Assembly (NCBI GenBank): GCA_032027145.1
Contig: JAVSMP010000001.1
Span: forward strand, 710,903 to 774,902
Origin: Ignavibacterium sp.
Lineage (GTDB): Bacteria > Bacteroidota > Ignavibacteria > Ignavibacteriales > Ignavibacteriaceae
Reading direction: 5' to 3'
Length of the DNA stretch: 64,000 nucleotides
Positions 38,257-47,966 of this stretch are shown in pieces; the stretch's first letter is position 1; each line of letters opens with the position of its first letter. The notes beneath the pieces are model-generated. The model had not been told where the DNA came from and searched no databases. It saw only the letters and a list, made by a program, of their open reading frames with translations. Position numbers and translations under genes: made by a program.

Positions 38257-38655
38257 CTATCTAAGCACCAGCGTATCCGGTCCGGAGACTTTGTTAATGT
38301 GGCATTTGCATTCATCGGTATTAAACATAAACTCACCTTTTGCAGCTCTGATACCATCAGTTACGGAAAAATAAATTACCTGCGGCGTACCATAAGCAAA
38401 CATTATGTGAGTAAAGGAATCATTTAATACTGTGTATTTGCCTTCATCAAGAAAAAACGGATCCTGCTGTACATCAAGTTCATCGCCATCTTTATCTTTA
38501 ATAATAACGGTTAAAGAATCAACAGGAACACCAAGCGTATCTACAACTGTTACCAGATAAAATCTGAACTCGCCTGTGCAAATACAATCTTTCTCTATTT
38601 CGGAACAAGAAAAGAGAATTAAAACCGGAAAGAATGAAATAAAAAAGATTTTCAT
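38257..38655 (-). CDS. Lipoprotein of unknown function
   Basis: 132 residues with a lipoprotein signal (hydrophobic FFISFFPVLILFS, then Cys17). The mature part begins with a Cys-rich patch (CSEIEKDCICTGEF) and then a probable single beta-sandwich domain (YLVTVVDTLGVPVDSLTVIIKDKDGDEL), like a carboxypeptidase-regulatory or Ig-like fold; further cysteines are near the C-terminus (ECKCHI). The ATG overlaps the end of a broken paralogue directly upstream (38652-39100), so the pair arose by tandem duplication. Confidence 0.75.
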   Translation of the reverse strand: MKIFFISFFPVLILFSCSEIEKDCICTGEFRFYLVTVVDTLGVPVDSLTVIIKDKDGDELDVQQDPFFLDEGKYTVLNDSFTHIMFAYGTPQVIYFSVTDGIRAAKGEFMFNTDECKCHINKVSGPDTLVLR

Positions 38656-39100
38656 TTAAAAATAATAGTTGACGGATTTTTATAGTTACTAATATTAATT
38701 AAATAAGGATATTCACAATAGCATGTTCCACTCAATTCGACGTTAAATATAAATATTGTATCAATTGCTTTTGTTCCATTTGATGCGGAGAAAGAAATCT
38801 CATTGCTGCAGTTAATGAGAATAGATAGAAGATCTTAGTGCTCATCATCTACTATTGTGTACCGTCCAATCGCCGCTGTTATAGGGTTTTGCGGCACATT
38901 CAAAATATTTCCGCAGCCATCTTTAACAGTAATACTTAAATTATTCACAGGTCTTCCTAAGGTATCAATAATTGTAACATAGAATGTTTTATCAGGATCG
39001 CCCCGCATAGGGAGCAATTAATATCTTCTTCTGAACAAGAGCTAAATATCATAGGAGGGAATAGAAACACAATTAAGTTTTTAAATGTTATTTTAAACAT
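38652..39100 (-). pseudogene. Broken paralogue of the 38257 lipoprotein
   Basis: Starts with a lipoprotein signal (MFKITFKNLIVFLFPPMIFSSC) and EEDINCSLCG, then must shift frame at the GGGG run near 39003 to continue as DPDKTFYVTIIDTLGRPVNNLSITVKD, matching the neighbour's YLVTVVDTLGVPVDSLTVIIKD. An in-frame TAA follows IVDDEH at about 38835, after which homology resumes (FSASNGTKAI... versus FSVTDGIRAA...) to a TGA that overlaps the neighbour's ATG. One frameshift and one nonsense codon make sequencing error an unlikely sole explanation. Confidence 0.8.
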
Positions 39101-39189
39101 AATTAAACCATTAAATATTTCTTTTATCAAACTTAAACTTATTTTTGGGATAAATCCACAAACAAGTTTTAACAAATCTTGAGAATATT

Positions 39190-40314
39190 ATGCTTGACAA
39201 TGCCGGAAAAAAAATAAAACATCAAACAAAAAAGCAACTAAGAAAAGTTGCCAGGCTTATAAAGAACAAGCCCAAAAATATTGGTTTGGCTCCAGGCTCG
39301 CTTGTTTATGTCGGGGATAAAGAAAAAAATCCTATTACTATTAGTTTGTTTGATTATAAGGCTGAGCATTTTGAGGAAAAAACAATTTCTAATCTTGATG
39401 AACTGCTGAATTATAAAGTATCGGATACAATAAGCTGGATAAATGTTGATGGAGTGCACGATGTACAAATTTTAGAATCAATCGGAAAACTTTTTGATAT
39501 TCACCCGCTGACATTAGAGGATATTTTAAATACAAATCAACGTCCCAAGGTTGATGAATACTCAAATTATCTTTACATCGTTTTAAGAATGTTCTTTATG
39601 GAAGAAAAAGACAATTCGTTAAAGAACGAACAGGTTAGTTTTATACTAACAAAAAATTATCTTATAACTTTTCTTGAGGATGCCGGCGATGTATTTGATC
39701 CTGTTAGAGAAAGATTAAGAAAATCTGCAACAAAAATGAGGGAAAGTGGAACTGACTATCTTGCCTATGCACTTATTGATTCAATTGTAGATAGTTATTT
39801 TCATATATTAGAAAAAAAAGGTGAAGAAATAGAAGGACTTGAAGACTCGGTTGTTCTTAATCCAGATAAAAATGATATTCAAACAATTCATTTATTAAGA
39901 AGAGAAATGATTCTGCTGCGAAGGGCTATCTGGCCTTTAAGAGAGGTAATATCATCTTTACAAAGAAATGAAATTGAGTTTTTCGATGAGAAAATAAGAG
40001 TCTATCTGCGTGACGTTTATGACCATACAATCCAGGTTATTGATACAATTGAATCTTACCGCGATATGATTGTTGGTATGCTTGATACCTATCTTTCAAG
40101 CACAAGCAACAAACTAAATGAAGTAATGAAAGTACTAACAGTTATTTCTACTATGTTTATTCCTCTTACATTTATTGCTGGTGTTTTTGGAATGAATTTT
40201 AAAAATTTTCCCGAGCTTGGGCTTGAGTGGATGTATCCCTGGGGCTTCTGGGCTTTTACAATACTAATTATAGCCGGTATGACTCTTTTTTTCAAACACA
40301 AAAAATGGTTTTAG
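39190..40314 (+). CDS. corA: CorA-type magnesium/cobalt transporter
   Basis: 374 residues. Large cytoplasmic N-terminal domain, then two C-terminal membrane spans. The first span ends with the diagnostic Gly-Met-Asn at 334-336 (FIAGVFGMNFKNFPEL), the selectivity loop of the pentameric channel. The protein ends with the basic tail FKHKKWF. Long charged helices (about residues 200-300) form the funnel. Nothing unusual. A terminator-like hairpin follows. Confidence 0.95.
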   Translation: MLDNAGKKIKHQTKKQLRKVARLIKNKPKNIGLAPGSLVYVGDKEKNPITISLFDYKAEHFEEKTISNLDELLNYKVSDTISWINVDGVHDVQILESIGKLFDIHPLTLEDILNTNQRPKVDEYSNYLYIVLRMFFMEEKDNSLKNEQVSFILTKNYLITFLEDAGDVFDPVRERLRKSATKMRESGTDYLAYALIDSIVDSYFHILEKKGEEIEGLEDSVVLNPDKNDIQTIHLLRREMILLRRAIWPLREVISSLQRNEIEFFDEKIRVYLRDVYDHTIQVIDTIESYRDMIVGMLDTYLSSTSNKLNEVMKVLTVISTMFIPLTFIAGVFGMNFKNFPELGLEWMYPWGFWAFTILIIAGMTLFFKHKKWF

Positions 40315-40418
40315 CATTTAAAAATGTGTGCTTTAACAAGCGGTTAATAAAAAACTTGCTATTGCTCTGAAAAAGATTATCTTACTATCAATTCAAAATT
40401 CTAATAAATTTAAAAAAA

Positions 40419-40462
40419 TCCTGAGTGCTTTAAGTTTGTAGAACTTAAGTTTTTTTCTCAGG
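40419..40462 (+). terminator. Hairpin with T-run after corA
   Basis: Inner arms around TTTAAGTT (40429-40436) and AACTTAAG (40442-40449) with a five-base loop, followed directly by a run of T, and an outer pair CCTGAG/CTCAGG spanning the T-run. About 110 bp after the corA stop; probably its terminator, though the outer pair could form an alternative structure in front of the next gene. Confidence 0.55.
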
Positions 40463-40565
40463 TATTTAACTGTATAGTTTTATTATTACTTAAACTTTGA
40501 TCCAGAACTAATTTGAGATTATAGAAAACAAGCATTTTAGTTATCGATTTTGAACAGGAGTTTCG

Positions 40566-41585
40566 ATGGAAAAATATCAAATAGTAATAGCCGATAATGG
40601 TGAACCTGCCTTAGTCTGTACCTTATCTGCCAGAAGTACTTATAGCGATAAAAGTATTGCGATTATAAAAACCGATAAAAGAAATACTATCATTGAGGAA
40701 ATACTGACTCCTGTTACAGGTACTTTTAATAATATGTTCAATATCTTTTATGATGATATTGCCTCCAGAGATAAAAATAAAATTGTTTTAACAAGCGGCA
40801 GAATTATAGAATTTGAAAAGCTTGTTCTTGCCAGCGGCTCACGTGCTATTGAACCACCAATTGAAGGAATAAACAAATCTGGTGTAATTCTTATAAATAA
40901 AGATGTTGAACTGATCAGAAAGACAAAAAAGGAAGCTGTTTGTGCTGAAAACATTGTTGTATATGGCGGGGGCTATATCGGTGTAGAGCTTTGCGATGAA
41001 TTACTCAGGCTGGGGAAAAGAGTAACTATTATAGAAAAATCAACACGGTTAATGCCGTCTTCTTTTGATGCCGAAATAAGTTATAAGATAAAAGAAGTGA
41101 TCGAAAATCTTGGCGGCCGTGTTATTCTTGATTCCAAGATCAGGCAGGTTATCGGTCTTGATTCTGTAACAGGTGTTAAGCTAAACTCAGATGTGGTAGT
41201 AGATTGTGATTTTCTAATGATCTGTGCAGGCTCAAGACCAAATGTAGATATGGCTGAAAAGCTTGGAATTATTTACGATAAAGACAGAGGGATTCTTATT
41301 GATGAGTACTTTAGGACATCCGACAAAAATATTTACGCAGTGGGTGATTGTGCTGCAAAACATGATTTTTTTGCCAGTGACCTTTCAAATGTTTTAACCT
41401 ATTCTTCCAAATTAGAAGAAGCAAAATTACTTGGAGCTAATTTATATTCAATAATTTTTAACCGTGGAAAAATGATCAGCTATCTTTCTGAAAAGACGGA
41501 TATAAAATCAAAAATCTTAAACGAACTTAAAAATTTGGAGATAACCGATGCCTCAGAAACTTATTTACATTTGTCAAAATTGTAA
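40566..41585 (+). CDS. NAD(P)/FAD-dependent oxidoreductase with a degenerate N-terminal FAD motif
   Basis: 339 residues, pyridine nucleotide-disulphide oxidoreductase fold of the NADH oxidase/rubredoxin reductase kind. The NAD(H) Rossmann motif is clear (VVYGGGYIGVELCDELLRLG, GGGYIG at 134-139), and the second FAD contact YAVGDCA is near residue 267. The first FAD-binding motif is not: where GxGxxG is expected the protein has IVIADNGEPALVCTL. No redox-active CxxC is seen. A zinc-ribbon gene overlaps its 3' end and is probably co-translated, suggesting a partnership. Electron acceptor unknown. Could be an active enzyme with altered flavin binding or a regulatory relative. Confidence 0.8.
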   Translation: MEKYQIVIADNGEPALVCTLSARSTYSDKSIAIIKTDKRNTIIEEILTPVTGTFNNMFNIFYDDIASRDKNKIVLTSGRIIEFEKLVLASGSRAIEPPIEGINKSGVILINKDVELIRKTKKEAVCAENIVVYGGGYIGVELCDELLRLGKRVTIIEKSTRLMPSSFDAEISYKIKEVIENLGGRVILDSKIRQVIGLDSVTGVKLNSDVVVDCDFLMICAGSRPNVDMAEKLGIIYDKDRGILIDEYFRTSDKNIYAVGDCAAKHDFFASDLSNVLTYSSKLEEAKLLGANLYSIIFNRGKMISYLSEKTDIKSKILNELKNLEITDASETYLHLSKL

Positions 41586-41721
41586 AAGCGAGTGGGATGC
41601 TGAAGATAAATTAAAAACCTGCAGATTTTGCGGAAGTCTAAAGGTTTATAAAAGCTTTAATCATCAAAGAGCTGCTAAAAAAAGCAGAAGCAAACAACGG
41701 TGGGCTTACAAAACAAGATAA
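41548..41721 (+). CDS. 57-residue zinc-ribbon protein
   Basis: Short frame overlapping the oxidoreductase 3' end by 38 bp, with GGAG seven bases before the ATG. It has two CxxC pairs (YICQNCKSEW and KTCRFCGSLK), a classic zinc ribbon (a rubredoxin-like iron centre is possible), and then a very basic tail (HQRAAKKSRSKQRWAYKTR), suggesting nucleic-acid contact. Its coupling to a flavoprotein reductase would suit a rubredoxin-like electron carrier, while the basic tail argues for RNA or DNA binding; the sequence does not decide. Confidence 0.75.
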   Translation: MPQKLIYICQNCKSEWDAEDKLKTCRFCGSLKVYKSFNHQRAAKKSRSKQRWAYKTR

Positions 41722-41822
41722 CACTTTATTGTTTTCTGTTTTTTCAATTACCTTCATATATTTGTTCCGGACAACATTAAATTTTAGTATTAATTTTTAT
41801 CACTACATCCGGAACGTACTTA

Positions 41823-42320
41823 ATGGCAAATAAAAACAGACCCTCCTGGGATGAATACTTTTTAAAACTTGCAATGCTTGCTTCTGAAAGGGCTAGCTGC
41901 CCAAGAATGCACTGCGGATGCGTACTTGTTAAAGAAAGATTTGTTCTTGCAACCGGCTACAATGGCTCGCTGCCCGGTCAACCGCACTGCGAAGATGTTG
42001 GATGCTTAATCGTTGATAATCATTGTGTGCGGACAAATCATGCTGAAATAAATGCTCTGGTGCAGGCAACACGACATGGAGTCAATGTTTTTGGAGCAAC
42101 TGCTTATATAACAAATATGTCCTGTACCACCTGTGCAAAAGCACTAATAGCTGCGGGAATAAAACGTGTTGTGGTGTTTTCAGATTTTCATGATACTCTT
42201 GCAACACAATTTTATTCGGATGCTGGTGTTGAAATTGTTAAAATGGATATGCCAGATACACAGATTAATTATGATCTGCTAAACTATTCATCTGCAAAGA
42301 AAACTGAAAAATCTTTGTAA
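41823..42320 (+). CDS. dCMP deaminase / ComE-type cytidylate deaminase
   Basis: 165 residues. Zinc-dependent deaminase with His73-Ala-Glu75 (TNHAEINAL) and Cys101-x2-Cys104 (MSCTTCAKAL). The additional cysteine/histidine segment near residues 26-31 (CPRMHC) and PHCEDVGC is typical of dCMP deaminases, which bind a second zinc. Converts dCMP to dUMP for thymidylate synthesis. Cytoplasmic. Neighbours show no pathway link. Confidence 0.92.
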   Translation: MANKNRPSWDEYFLKLAMLASERASCPRMHCGCVLVKERFVLATGYNGSLPGQPHCEDVGCLIVDNHCVRTNHAEINALVQATRHGVNVFGATAYITNMSCTTCAKALIAAGIKRVVVFSDFHDTLATQFYSDAGVEIVKMDMPDTQINYDLLNYSSAKKTEKSL

Positions 42321-42405
42321 CTATTTAAATCTTGCTTATAGTTTATATAATCAGCAATTTGCTTAAACTGCTGTGAAAAGGGTTAACCTGAAGTTCAATC
42401 AACAC

Positions 42406-42807
42406 TCAGATTTTTGAAAAATATTTTTTTATTGAAATTACTCTTTTAAAAAACAGAGAGTTTTTACTTAGGAAAATAGATTTATTTGCTCCATTCGGAA
42501 AATAGTACCATCTTATTTTTCCATAAGCGTTAGAACATTTTCTTGTGTGGTTTATCATATACTCAATCGGATCAGGGCTGCTATTATTGATAAGATATAA
42601 TTCAATCTCCCGAAGAGCTTCAGTAAATATCTTTTTTAATAAATCAATATCATCCTGAAAGTTTAGTAAAAACTCAACTACAAAAATTTTATGCTTACAG
42701 ATTCCAATCCTTGCTATGGGTCTGGTTATATAACCATACTTAAGCTCAAAGTACCTGTCTGACACATCTACTTTGCCGGGCTGCCAGCTCCAGTAATCAT
42801 CAGCCAT
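42406..42807 (-). CDS. Protein of unknown function
   Basis: About 133 residues from the Met at 42807 (an ATG five codons further upstream is also possible; neither has a good Shine-Dalgarno). Soluble and basic, rich in aromatic residues (DDYWSWQPGKVDVSDRYFELKYGYITRPIARIG). No membrane or signal segment, no family recognised. Convergent with the dCMP deaminase gene. Confidence 0.55.
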   Translation of the reverse strand: MADDYWSWQPGKVDVSDRYFELKYGYITRPIARIGICKHKIFVVEFLLNFQDDIDLLKKIFTEALREIELYLINNSSPDPIEYMINHTRKCSNAYGKIRWYYFPNGANKSIFLSKNSLFFKRVISIKKYFSKI

Positions 42808-42965
42808 TTTGTTAATCCACAATTGTAAATGGATAAGGTTTTATATTAATAACAGATTTCAACAAAAAAATTATTCTGATAATAATATCTTTAATAAAAA
42901 CAGAAACAGTTTCTTTCCGGTCTCAAATATCAAAGCCCTGATAATTGCCGAATGGAAAAAATCTT

Positions 42966-44264
42966 TTATGAGCTTTGTGCTGTTCTATGATGGCTCACAA
43001 ATTTATTGTACAATAGTAATCCGATAATTGTAACTACGCCAATCATACTGAAAACTATCCACAGTGTTGCTGGTTGATTAAGCTTATCAACAAAATGGAC
43101 ATAAAGATTTGCACCAAGTATTCCGCCGATAAAGCTTCCTAAAACTCCATACAAAAATGAGTATCCCAGGTATAGAGCTTTTTTATCTTCGGGTGCGATA
43201 AGACCAACATAGCTTATAAACTTTGGATGAGCTGTCATTTCACCAATTGAGAAAATTGTAATGCCAAGCATAAAAATCCAGATATTGGTATTGATAGCAA
43301 GTATTGCCATACCTGCAGTGCCCATTGCAATCCCTGTAATCATAGTAGGCAGCGCTTTTGTATTCTTTACTATATTTGAAACAATTATCTGAAGCAGAAT
43401 TATTGTTCCAGCGTTAATTACCGTAACATGCTCAACATCAAATTTCCAGTTTAGACTTACTCCCATTCCGTTAAACAATCCGTTAACAAAATTGTTAAGA
43501 GATGTTGCATCAACATATTTTTGTACATACCATAAAACAGAATCAAACATCTGGAAGTATAGAATCCAAAAACCTGAGTAAATTACAATCAGTCCGATAA
43601 ATCTGAAATCAGTCAGAACTAATACCGCTCCCTTTAAAACTTCGGCAAGAGTTTTTGCACTTTCTGGTCTTTTTGGTTCTTTGTAGATAAAAAAGGTAGG
43701 AATTAACATTGCAGCAGTTCCAATAGCAGATGCAACCATTACATACTGCCAGCCAAAAGTATTTTTAATATATGGAACAAGAATCAGCGGAAATAAAAAT
43801 GCTCCAAGATTTATTGACCAATAAAAAATTCCAAAACCAAGCGTGCTGTTGCTTTCATTGGTTTCGCGTGCAATGGTTCCGGATATCATAGGTTTAAAAG
43901 CACCAGCGCCGATAGCCATAATAATTAAACTTCCAAAGACCATTGCATACTCTGTTGTCTGGCTGGTAAGAAAATATCCAAGACCAAGAAAAATAAATGC
44001 AAATGTCAGTACACGTTTATAACCGAATCTGTCTCCTATCGCGCCGGATAGAATAGGGAGGATATATAACATCGGTTGAATAACGCTTTTTATCACTCCA
44101 ACACTTTCCTTAGTGTATTCTAATTGATCAGTCATATAAACAGAAAGAATACTCATCATTCCGTAATATGAACCGCGTTCAAAGAATTCCATTAATATTA
44201 CTATCCAGTAATTGAGAGAGAAAGATTTGAATACAGATTTTTTAGCTTGTTGTTCAGTCATCAT
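42966..44264 (-). CDS. POT/PTR-family proton-dependent transporter (MFS)
   Basis: 432 residues, about twelve or more membrane spans. The proton-coupling E-x-x-E-R motif of peptide transporters is present in helix 1 (VILMEFFERGSYYGMMS, about residues 22-38), followed by GAIGDRFGYKRVL, the MFS loop 2-3 motif. The family imports di- and tripeptides, sometimes nitrate or other solutes; peptides are the default inference. Slightly shorter than many POT proteins but with no sign of truncation. Back to back with the terminator that also serves the subtilase gene. Confidence 0.88.
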   Translation of the reverse strand: MMTEQQAKKSVFKSFSLNYWIVILMEFFERGSYYGMMSILSVYMTDQLEYTKESVGVIKSVIQPMLYILPILSGAIGDRFGYKRVLTFAFIFLGLGYFLTSQTTEYAMVFGSLIIMAIGAGAFKPMISGTIARETNESNSTLGFGIFYWSINLGAFLFPLILVPYIKNTFGWQYVMVASAIGTAAMLIPTFFIYKEPKRPESAKTLAEVLKGAVLVLTDFRFIGLIVIYSGFWILYFQMFDSVLWYVQKYVDATSLNNFVNGLFNGMGVSLNWKFDVEHVTVINAGTIILLQIIVSNIVKNTKALPTMITGIAMGTAGMAILAINTNIWIFMLGITIFSIGEMTAHPKFISYVGLIAPEDKKALYLGYSFLYGVLGSFIGGILGANLYVHFVDKLNQPATLWIVFSMIGVVTIIGLLLYNKFVSHHRTAQSS

Positions 44265-44334
44265 TTGTCCGTTTTATGTTTAATGGTTTGGATTATCGCC
44301 TGCAAAATTAGTGAAATGAGAATTAAGAAATAAC

Positions 44335-44366
44335 AAAAAAGGCGACTCTGTTTTGAATCGCCTTTT
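44335..44366. terminator. Intrinsic terminator after the subtilase gene
   Basis: AAAAAAGGCGA and TCGCCTTTT are complementary arms around a 12-base loop; T/A runs on both sides make it read as a terminator on either strand. It lies about 20 bp beyond the subtilase stop on the minus strand. Confidence 0.8.
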
Positions 44367-44386
44367 AAAATAATCAATCGTCAGAG

Positions 44387-47300
44387 TTACTTGATCAGAA
44401 CCATCTTCTTGGTGTCAGTAAATGTTTTGCCTCCTCCAACTGCTTTCATCTGGTAAATATATGTGCCCGATGTAAGTGTTGAAGCATTAAAGCTTGCTTT
44501 CTGATAACCGGCTTCCATAGTTCCGTTAACAAGCGTAGAAACCAATTCGCCAAGTGTATTGTAAACTGAAATTGTTACATCAGCTTTTTCAGGCAGTGAA
44601 TATTCAATTGTTGTAACCGGATTGAATGGGTTTGGATAATTTTGATAAAGTGTATAATGATCAGGAGTATTTACTTCAACTTCTATAACAGGTGAATATT
44701 CAAATGTTCCATCCAAATCAACTTGTTTCAATCTGTAAGAGTAATTTCCAACAGCAAGTCCCTTATCAACATAATTATAAGTAGTTATTTCTGTTGTTGT
44801 TCCTTTACCGTTAACAAACGAGATATTAGTCCACTCGTCAGATCCTTTGAGCTGTCTTTGAATCTGAAATCCCGAGTTGTTTATTTCGGTTGCTGTTGAC
44901 CAGTTAATACTAACATTATTTCTGTCTGAATTAGCCGTAAATCCAGTTAACTCAACCGGAATTACTGTTATCTCCATAGTAACAGGAACAGTAACCAGCG
45001 GATTTACTGGGTCGTTGCTTGCTACCTTCAAATCCATAGAATAATTACCAAGTGGAAAATCTTCACTCTTAAATGTTAATACAACTTTAGCACTGTTGCC
45101 ATTAAATAATGTTCCGCCGTTTACATCGTTAGTAAGCCATTCTGGTTCAGCAGAAAATTGCAGTGCTTTATTATTGGCAGCATAATTGGCATTGTAAGCA
45201 ACCAGCAATCCAACTGTGCCCGCAGCATTTTCAATTCCAACTGTTGCAGAGTTTAGTGTTCCGCTCATATTGTTATAGTAAACCATTATCTTACCGCTTG
45301 AGTAGAGAACTACCTGAAATGTTAAAGACCCCTGATTGGAATATCTGTGCCAGCCGGTAAACTGCACTATAAATCTGTTGCCGTCTTGTTTATAATGAAC
45401 CGTACCGGAAGATACACCGTCAAGATCATCCCAGAATGGTGCGATAAATTCATTTGGTACTGCGGTACTTGGGATTGTAGCATTTGTATAGATGTTAGAC
45501 GTTATTGGTGAAAATAATATTACTCCATTTGAACTGACATATATCTGAGTTTTAATATTTCCATAAAATTTAAAGTTAAAGCCTAATGGAAAAGGTCCTG
45601 CATATCCTTCATCTTTCGGGTTAAAAGTACTGGTTGCAGTCCAGTTTGTTACTAATGTTCCGGTAGAAACAATATCATCCCAAACATATTGAGGTCCGTT
45701 GGATTCATCGCTATCAATCCACTTATAACCAAATAAATCTGGTCCTCCCTGACCATCAATACTTACTCCGCCTATTTCCTTTGGATTATCCTTATCATCG
45801 TTACTGTTAATATCCACGCTGTTTCCAACCTGTGGAATTAGATAGGTGCTTATTGAACTTTCAGGGAAAGTATTGTTTTCCAATGTAACAGTAAAATCTA
45901 AAGTAGATGGATTTACAGAAACATTGGATATTGTAACAGTATCAACAACTATTTCAGCGGGACTTAATGTATGATGTATGCTCATCGGAGAAACAGATAT
46001 TTGCGGAGCGCCTAATGTTGTTCCGCTGGCATTATTAGATAATCCTGACCAGTTGCTCCACATATCTCTTGACTTAATAGAAAAATAATATGTTGTTGCA
46101 ACACTTAATCCTTCAACTAAATAATTCTCTGTTGCACCTGCAGTATCAGGCATTGCTGTAAACGGTAATTGAGTTGCGTTATTAAACGCTGTAGTATCGT
46201 TAATAGGAGATGTAGAATATCGAATATCATATCCGGTAACTCCATTCATTGAAGAATCGTAAGGAACGGTCCATTGCAGCGTTAAAGAATTAGAAGTAGG
46301 AGAGCCAGCCGATAAATCAACAATTGGATCCGGGGCAGTTGTGTCTGGTGTACCCAAACTTAAAAATGCTGCATAAACATCAATCAATCCCATTCCATAA
46401 TTGTTATCTTCTCCGGGTGTGCCAAGATCAACTGCTGTGTTATAAAGAGCCTCTAAAATTTCTTTTCCGGTTAAATTCGGAGCAAATTGTTTTAGCAGAG
46501 CAACTGCGCCTGCTACGTGCGGTGCAGCCATAGAGGTTCCGCTTAATACTGTATAACCGGTAGCTGAACCAGAAGATCTTACATTAACACCAGGTGCAGA
46601 TACTTCGGGTTTTATCAGCAATGAGCCGGTTCCGCCGCAAAGAGAAGGACCACGGCTTGAAAAACTTGCAATAGGATTATTATTACCGCCGATATAAAGA
46701 GCACCATCAATTGCTGCTGTAGATAAAACGTTAACAGTGTTTGTGTTTATATTTTTTGGTTTTGTTATTGTTGATGAGCCGGGTCCGCTGTTTCCAGCAG
46801 AAAATATTACAGCAATACCAGCAGCTTCTACTGCATCTAAGGTGGTTTTATAAATACCTGAACATTCATTTGAAACATCTGGATCATACCAGCTATTGCT
46901 TATTGCATCCGGCATATCATTAATTGTTGACGGATTTCCATCTGGATTCATTGCCCATTGAAAAGCTGCAATTGAGTTTGATGTATGAGGGCTTGAACAT
47001 ATCGTTTTTGCAGCAATCCATTCGGCACCGGGTGCAACCCCAACAGTATCGCCGGTAAGCGGCGACCAGCCTGTCATAGTGCCTACGGTATGGCTTCCGT
47101 GTCCATCGCAATCGCTTGGGGTTGTTGTTCCGCCACCTGGATCAAACCAGGCTTGGTTATGCGGTACATGATTGCCTCTCCATTTATGCTGCAAAGCTGG
47201 ATGGTTTGGATGAACACCTGTATCAATACCCATAACCAATCTGCCCTGACCGGTAATTCCCAGAGCCCAGAGAAGGTGTGCGTTGATTATTTTTAAACCA

Positions 47301-47782
47301 GGTTCAACTGATTCAGTATTCTCTGGAATATAATCATCGCCGGCAATTGGTCTGTCTAATTCGATTAACGCATCAACATCAAGCTCTGCTACATCCATTC
47401 TGTTCATCAATTCATAAATAACACTCGGTTTTGCCTCTACAACAAACATGTTTGATATCCAGAAAGATTTGAATGAATAAATATCTGCCGACTCATATTT
47501 TGATGTAAAATAATTATTTAATTCAACCTGCGTTCTTTCTGCATTTTGCTGCAAAGCCGTAATAACCTGATAAGCTCTTTGTTGTAATGATGCTTTTTCT
47601 GTATATAGTTGTTGGTCCAGGAATGCAAGATCAACCTGAGAACGAAGTAAAACAATTACCTGAAGATAATCATCCTGACCTGCTCTATTAAGAGCATCCT
47701 GCAGTCTGCTGCTGACTTCAACCTGTGAAAAACCATTAGAAGAAATCAGTAAAAGTGCGAAGAAAAGTATTAGCTGTTTCAA
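44387..47782 (-). CDS. Secreted subtilisin-like (S8) protease with T9SS sorting domain
   Basis: 1131 residues. Signal peptide (QLILFFALLLISSNGFS, residues 3-19), an inhibitor-I9-like propeptide region (about 20-140), then the S8 domain with Asp187 (VMGIDTGVHP), His228 (CDGHGSHTVGT), oxyanion Asn331 (FSAGNSGPG) and Ser417 (LSGTSMAAPHVAG). A fibronectin III domain follows (about 485-590), then choice-of-anchor/Ig-like beta regions, and finally the type IX secretion sorting domain (YQNYPNPFNPVTTIEYSLP to KKMVLIK). It should be exported, released or anchored at the cell surface, and degrade external protein. Full length. Confidence 0.95.
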   Translation of the reverse strand: MKQLILFFALLLISSNGFSQVEVSSRLQDALNRAGQDDYLQVIVLLRSQVDLAFLDQQLYTEKASLQQRAYQVITALQQNAERTQVELNNYFTSKYESADIYSFKSFWISNMFVVEAKPSVIYELMNRMDVAELDVDALIELDRPIAGDDYIPENTESVEPGLKIINAHLLWALGITGQGRLVMGIDTGVHPNHPALQHKWRGNHVPHNQAWFDPGGGTTTPSDCDGHGSHTVGTMTGWSPLTGDTVGVAPGAEWIAAKTICSSPHTSNSIAAFQWAMNPDGNPSTINDMPDAISNSWYDPDVSNECSGIYKTTLDAVEAAGIAVIFSAGNSGPGSSTITKPKNINTNTVNVLSTAAIDGALYIGGNNNPIASFSSRGPSLCGGTGSLLIKPEVSAPGVNVRSSGSATGYTVLSGTSMAAPHVAGAVALLKQFAPNLTGKEILEALYNTAVDLGTPGEDNNYGMGLIDVYAAFLSLGTPDTTAPDPIVDLSAGSPTSNSLTLQWTVPYDSSMNGVTGYDIRYSTSPINDTTAFNNATQLPFTAMPDTAGATENYLVEGLSVATTYYFSIKSRDMWSNWSGLSNNASGTTLGAPQISVSPMSIHHTLSPAEIVVDTVTISNVSVNPSTLDFTVTLENNTFPESSISTYLIPQVGNSVDINSNDDKDNPKEIGGVSIDGQGGPDLFGYKWIDSDESNGPQYVWDDIVSTGTLVTNWTATSTFNPKDEGYAGPFPLGFNFKFYGNIKTQIYVSSNGVILFSPITSNIYTNATIPSTAVPNEFIAPFWDDLDGVSSGTVHYKQDGNRFIVQFTGWHRYSNQGSLTFQVVLYSSGKIMVYYNNMSGTLNSATVGIENAAGTVGLLVAYNANYAANNKALQFSAEPEWLTNDVNGGTLFNGNSAKVVLTFKSEDFPLGNYSMDLKVASNDPVNPLVTVPVTMEITVIPVELTGFTANSDRNNVSINWSTATEINNSGFQIQRQLKGSDEWTNISFVNGKGTTTEITTYNYVDKGLAVGNYSYRLKQVDLDGTFEYSPVIEVEVNTPDHYTLYQNYPNPFNPVTTIEYSLPEKADVTISVYNTLGELVSTLVNGTMEAGYQKASFNASTLTSGTYIYQMKAVGGGKTFTDTKKMVLIK

Positions 47783-47966
47783 AGTACCACTCCTTATTGT
47801 TTGTAAGCGAAAGTTAATAACTAAAGTTGAAGACTACAAACCTTTTCAATTTTCAATTTTATATAATTAGAGAATTCTAAATATCTTTTTAAAAGAAAAT
47901 TGCTTTTTTAAGTACTGAGCTATACTTTTAGAACAAGAAAAATAGTTCAATATATTTTTTAGGCGC

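Noticed and set aside
42809-43027. Plus-strand open frame of 72 codons between two minus-strand genes
   Set aside because: It overlaps both neighbours' ends, is Asn/Phe/Lys-rich as AT-rich random DNA would be, and has no ribosome-binding site.
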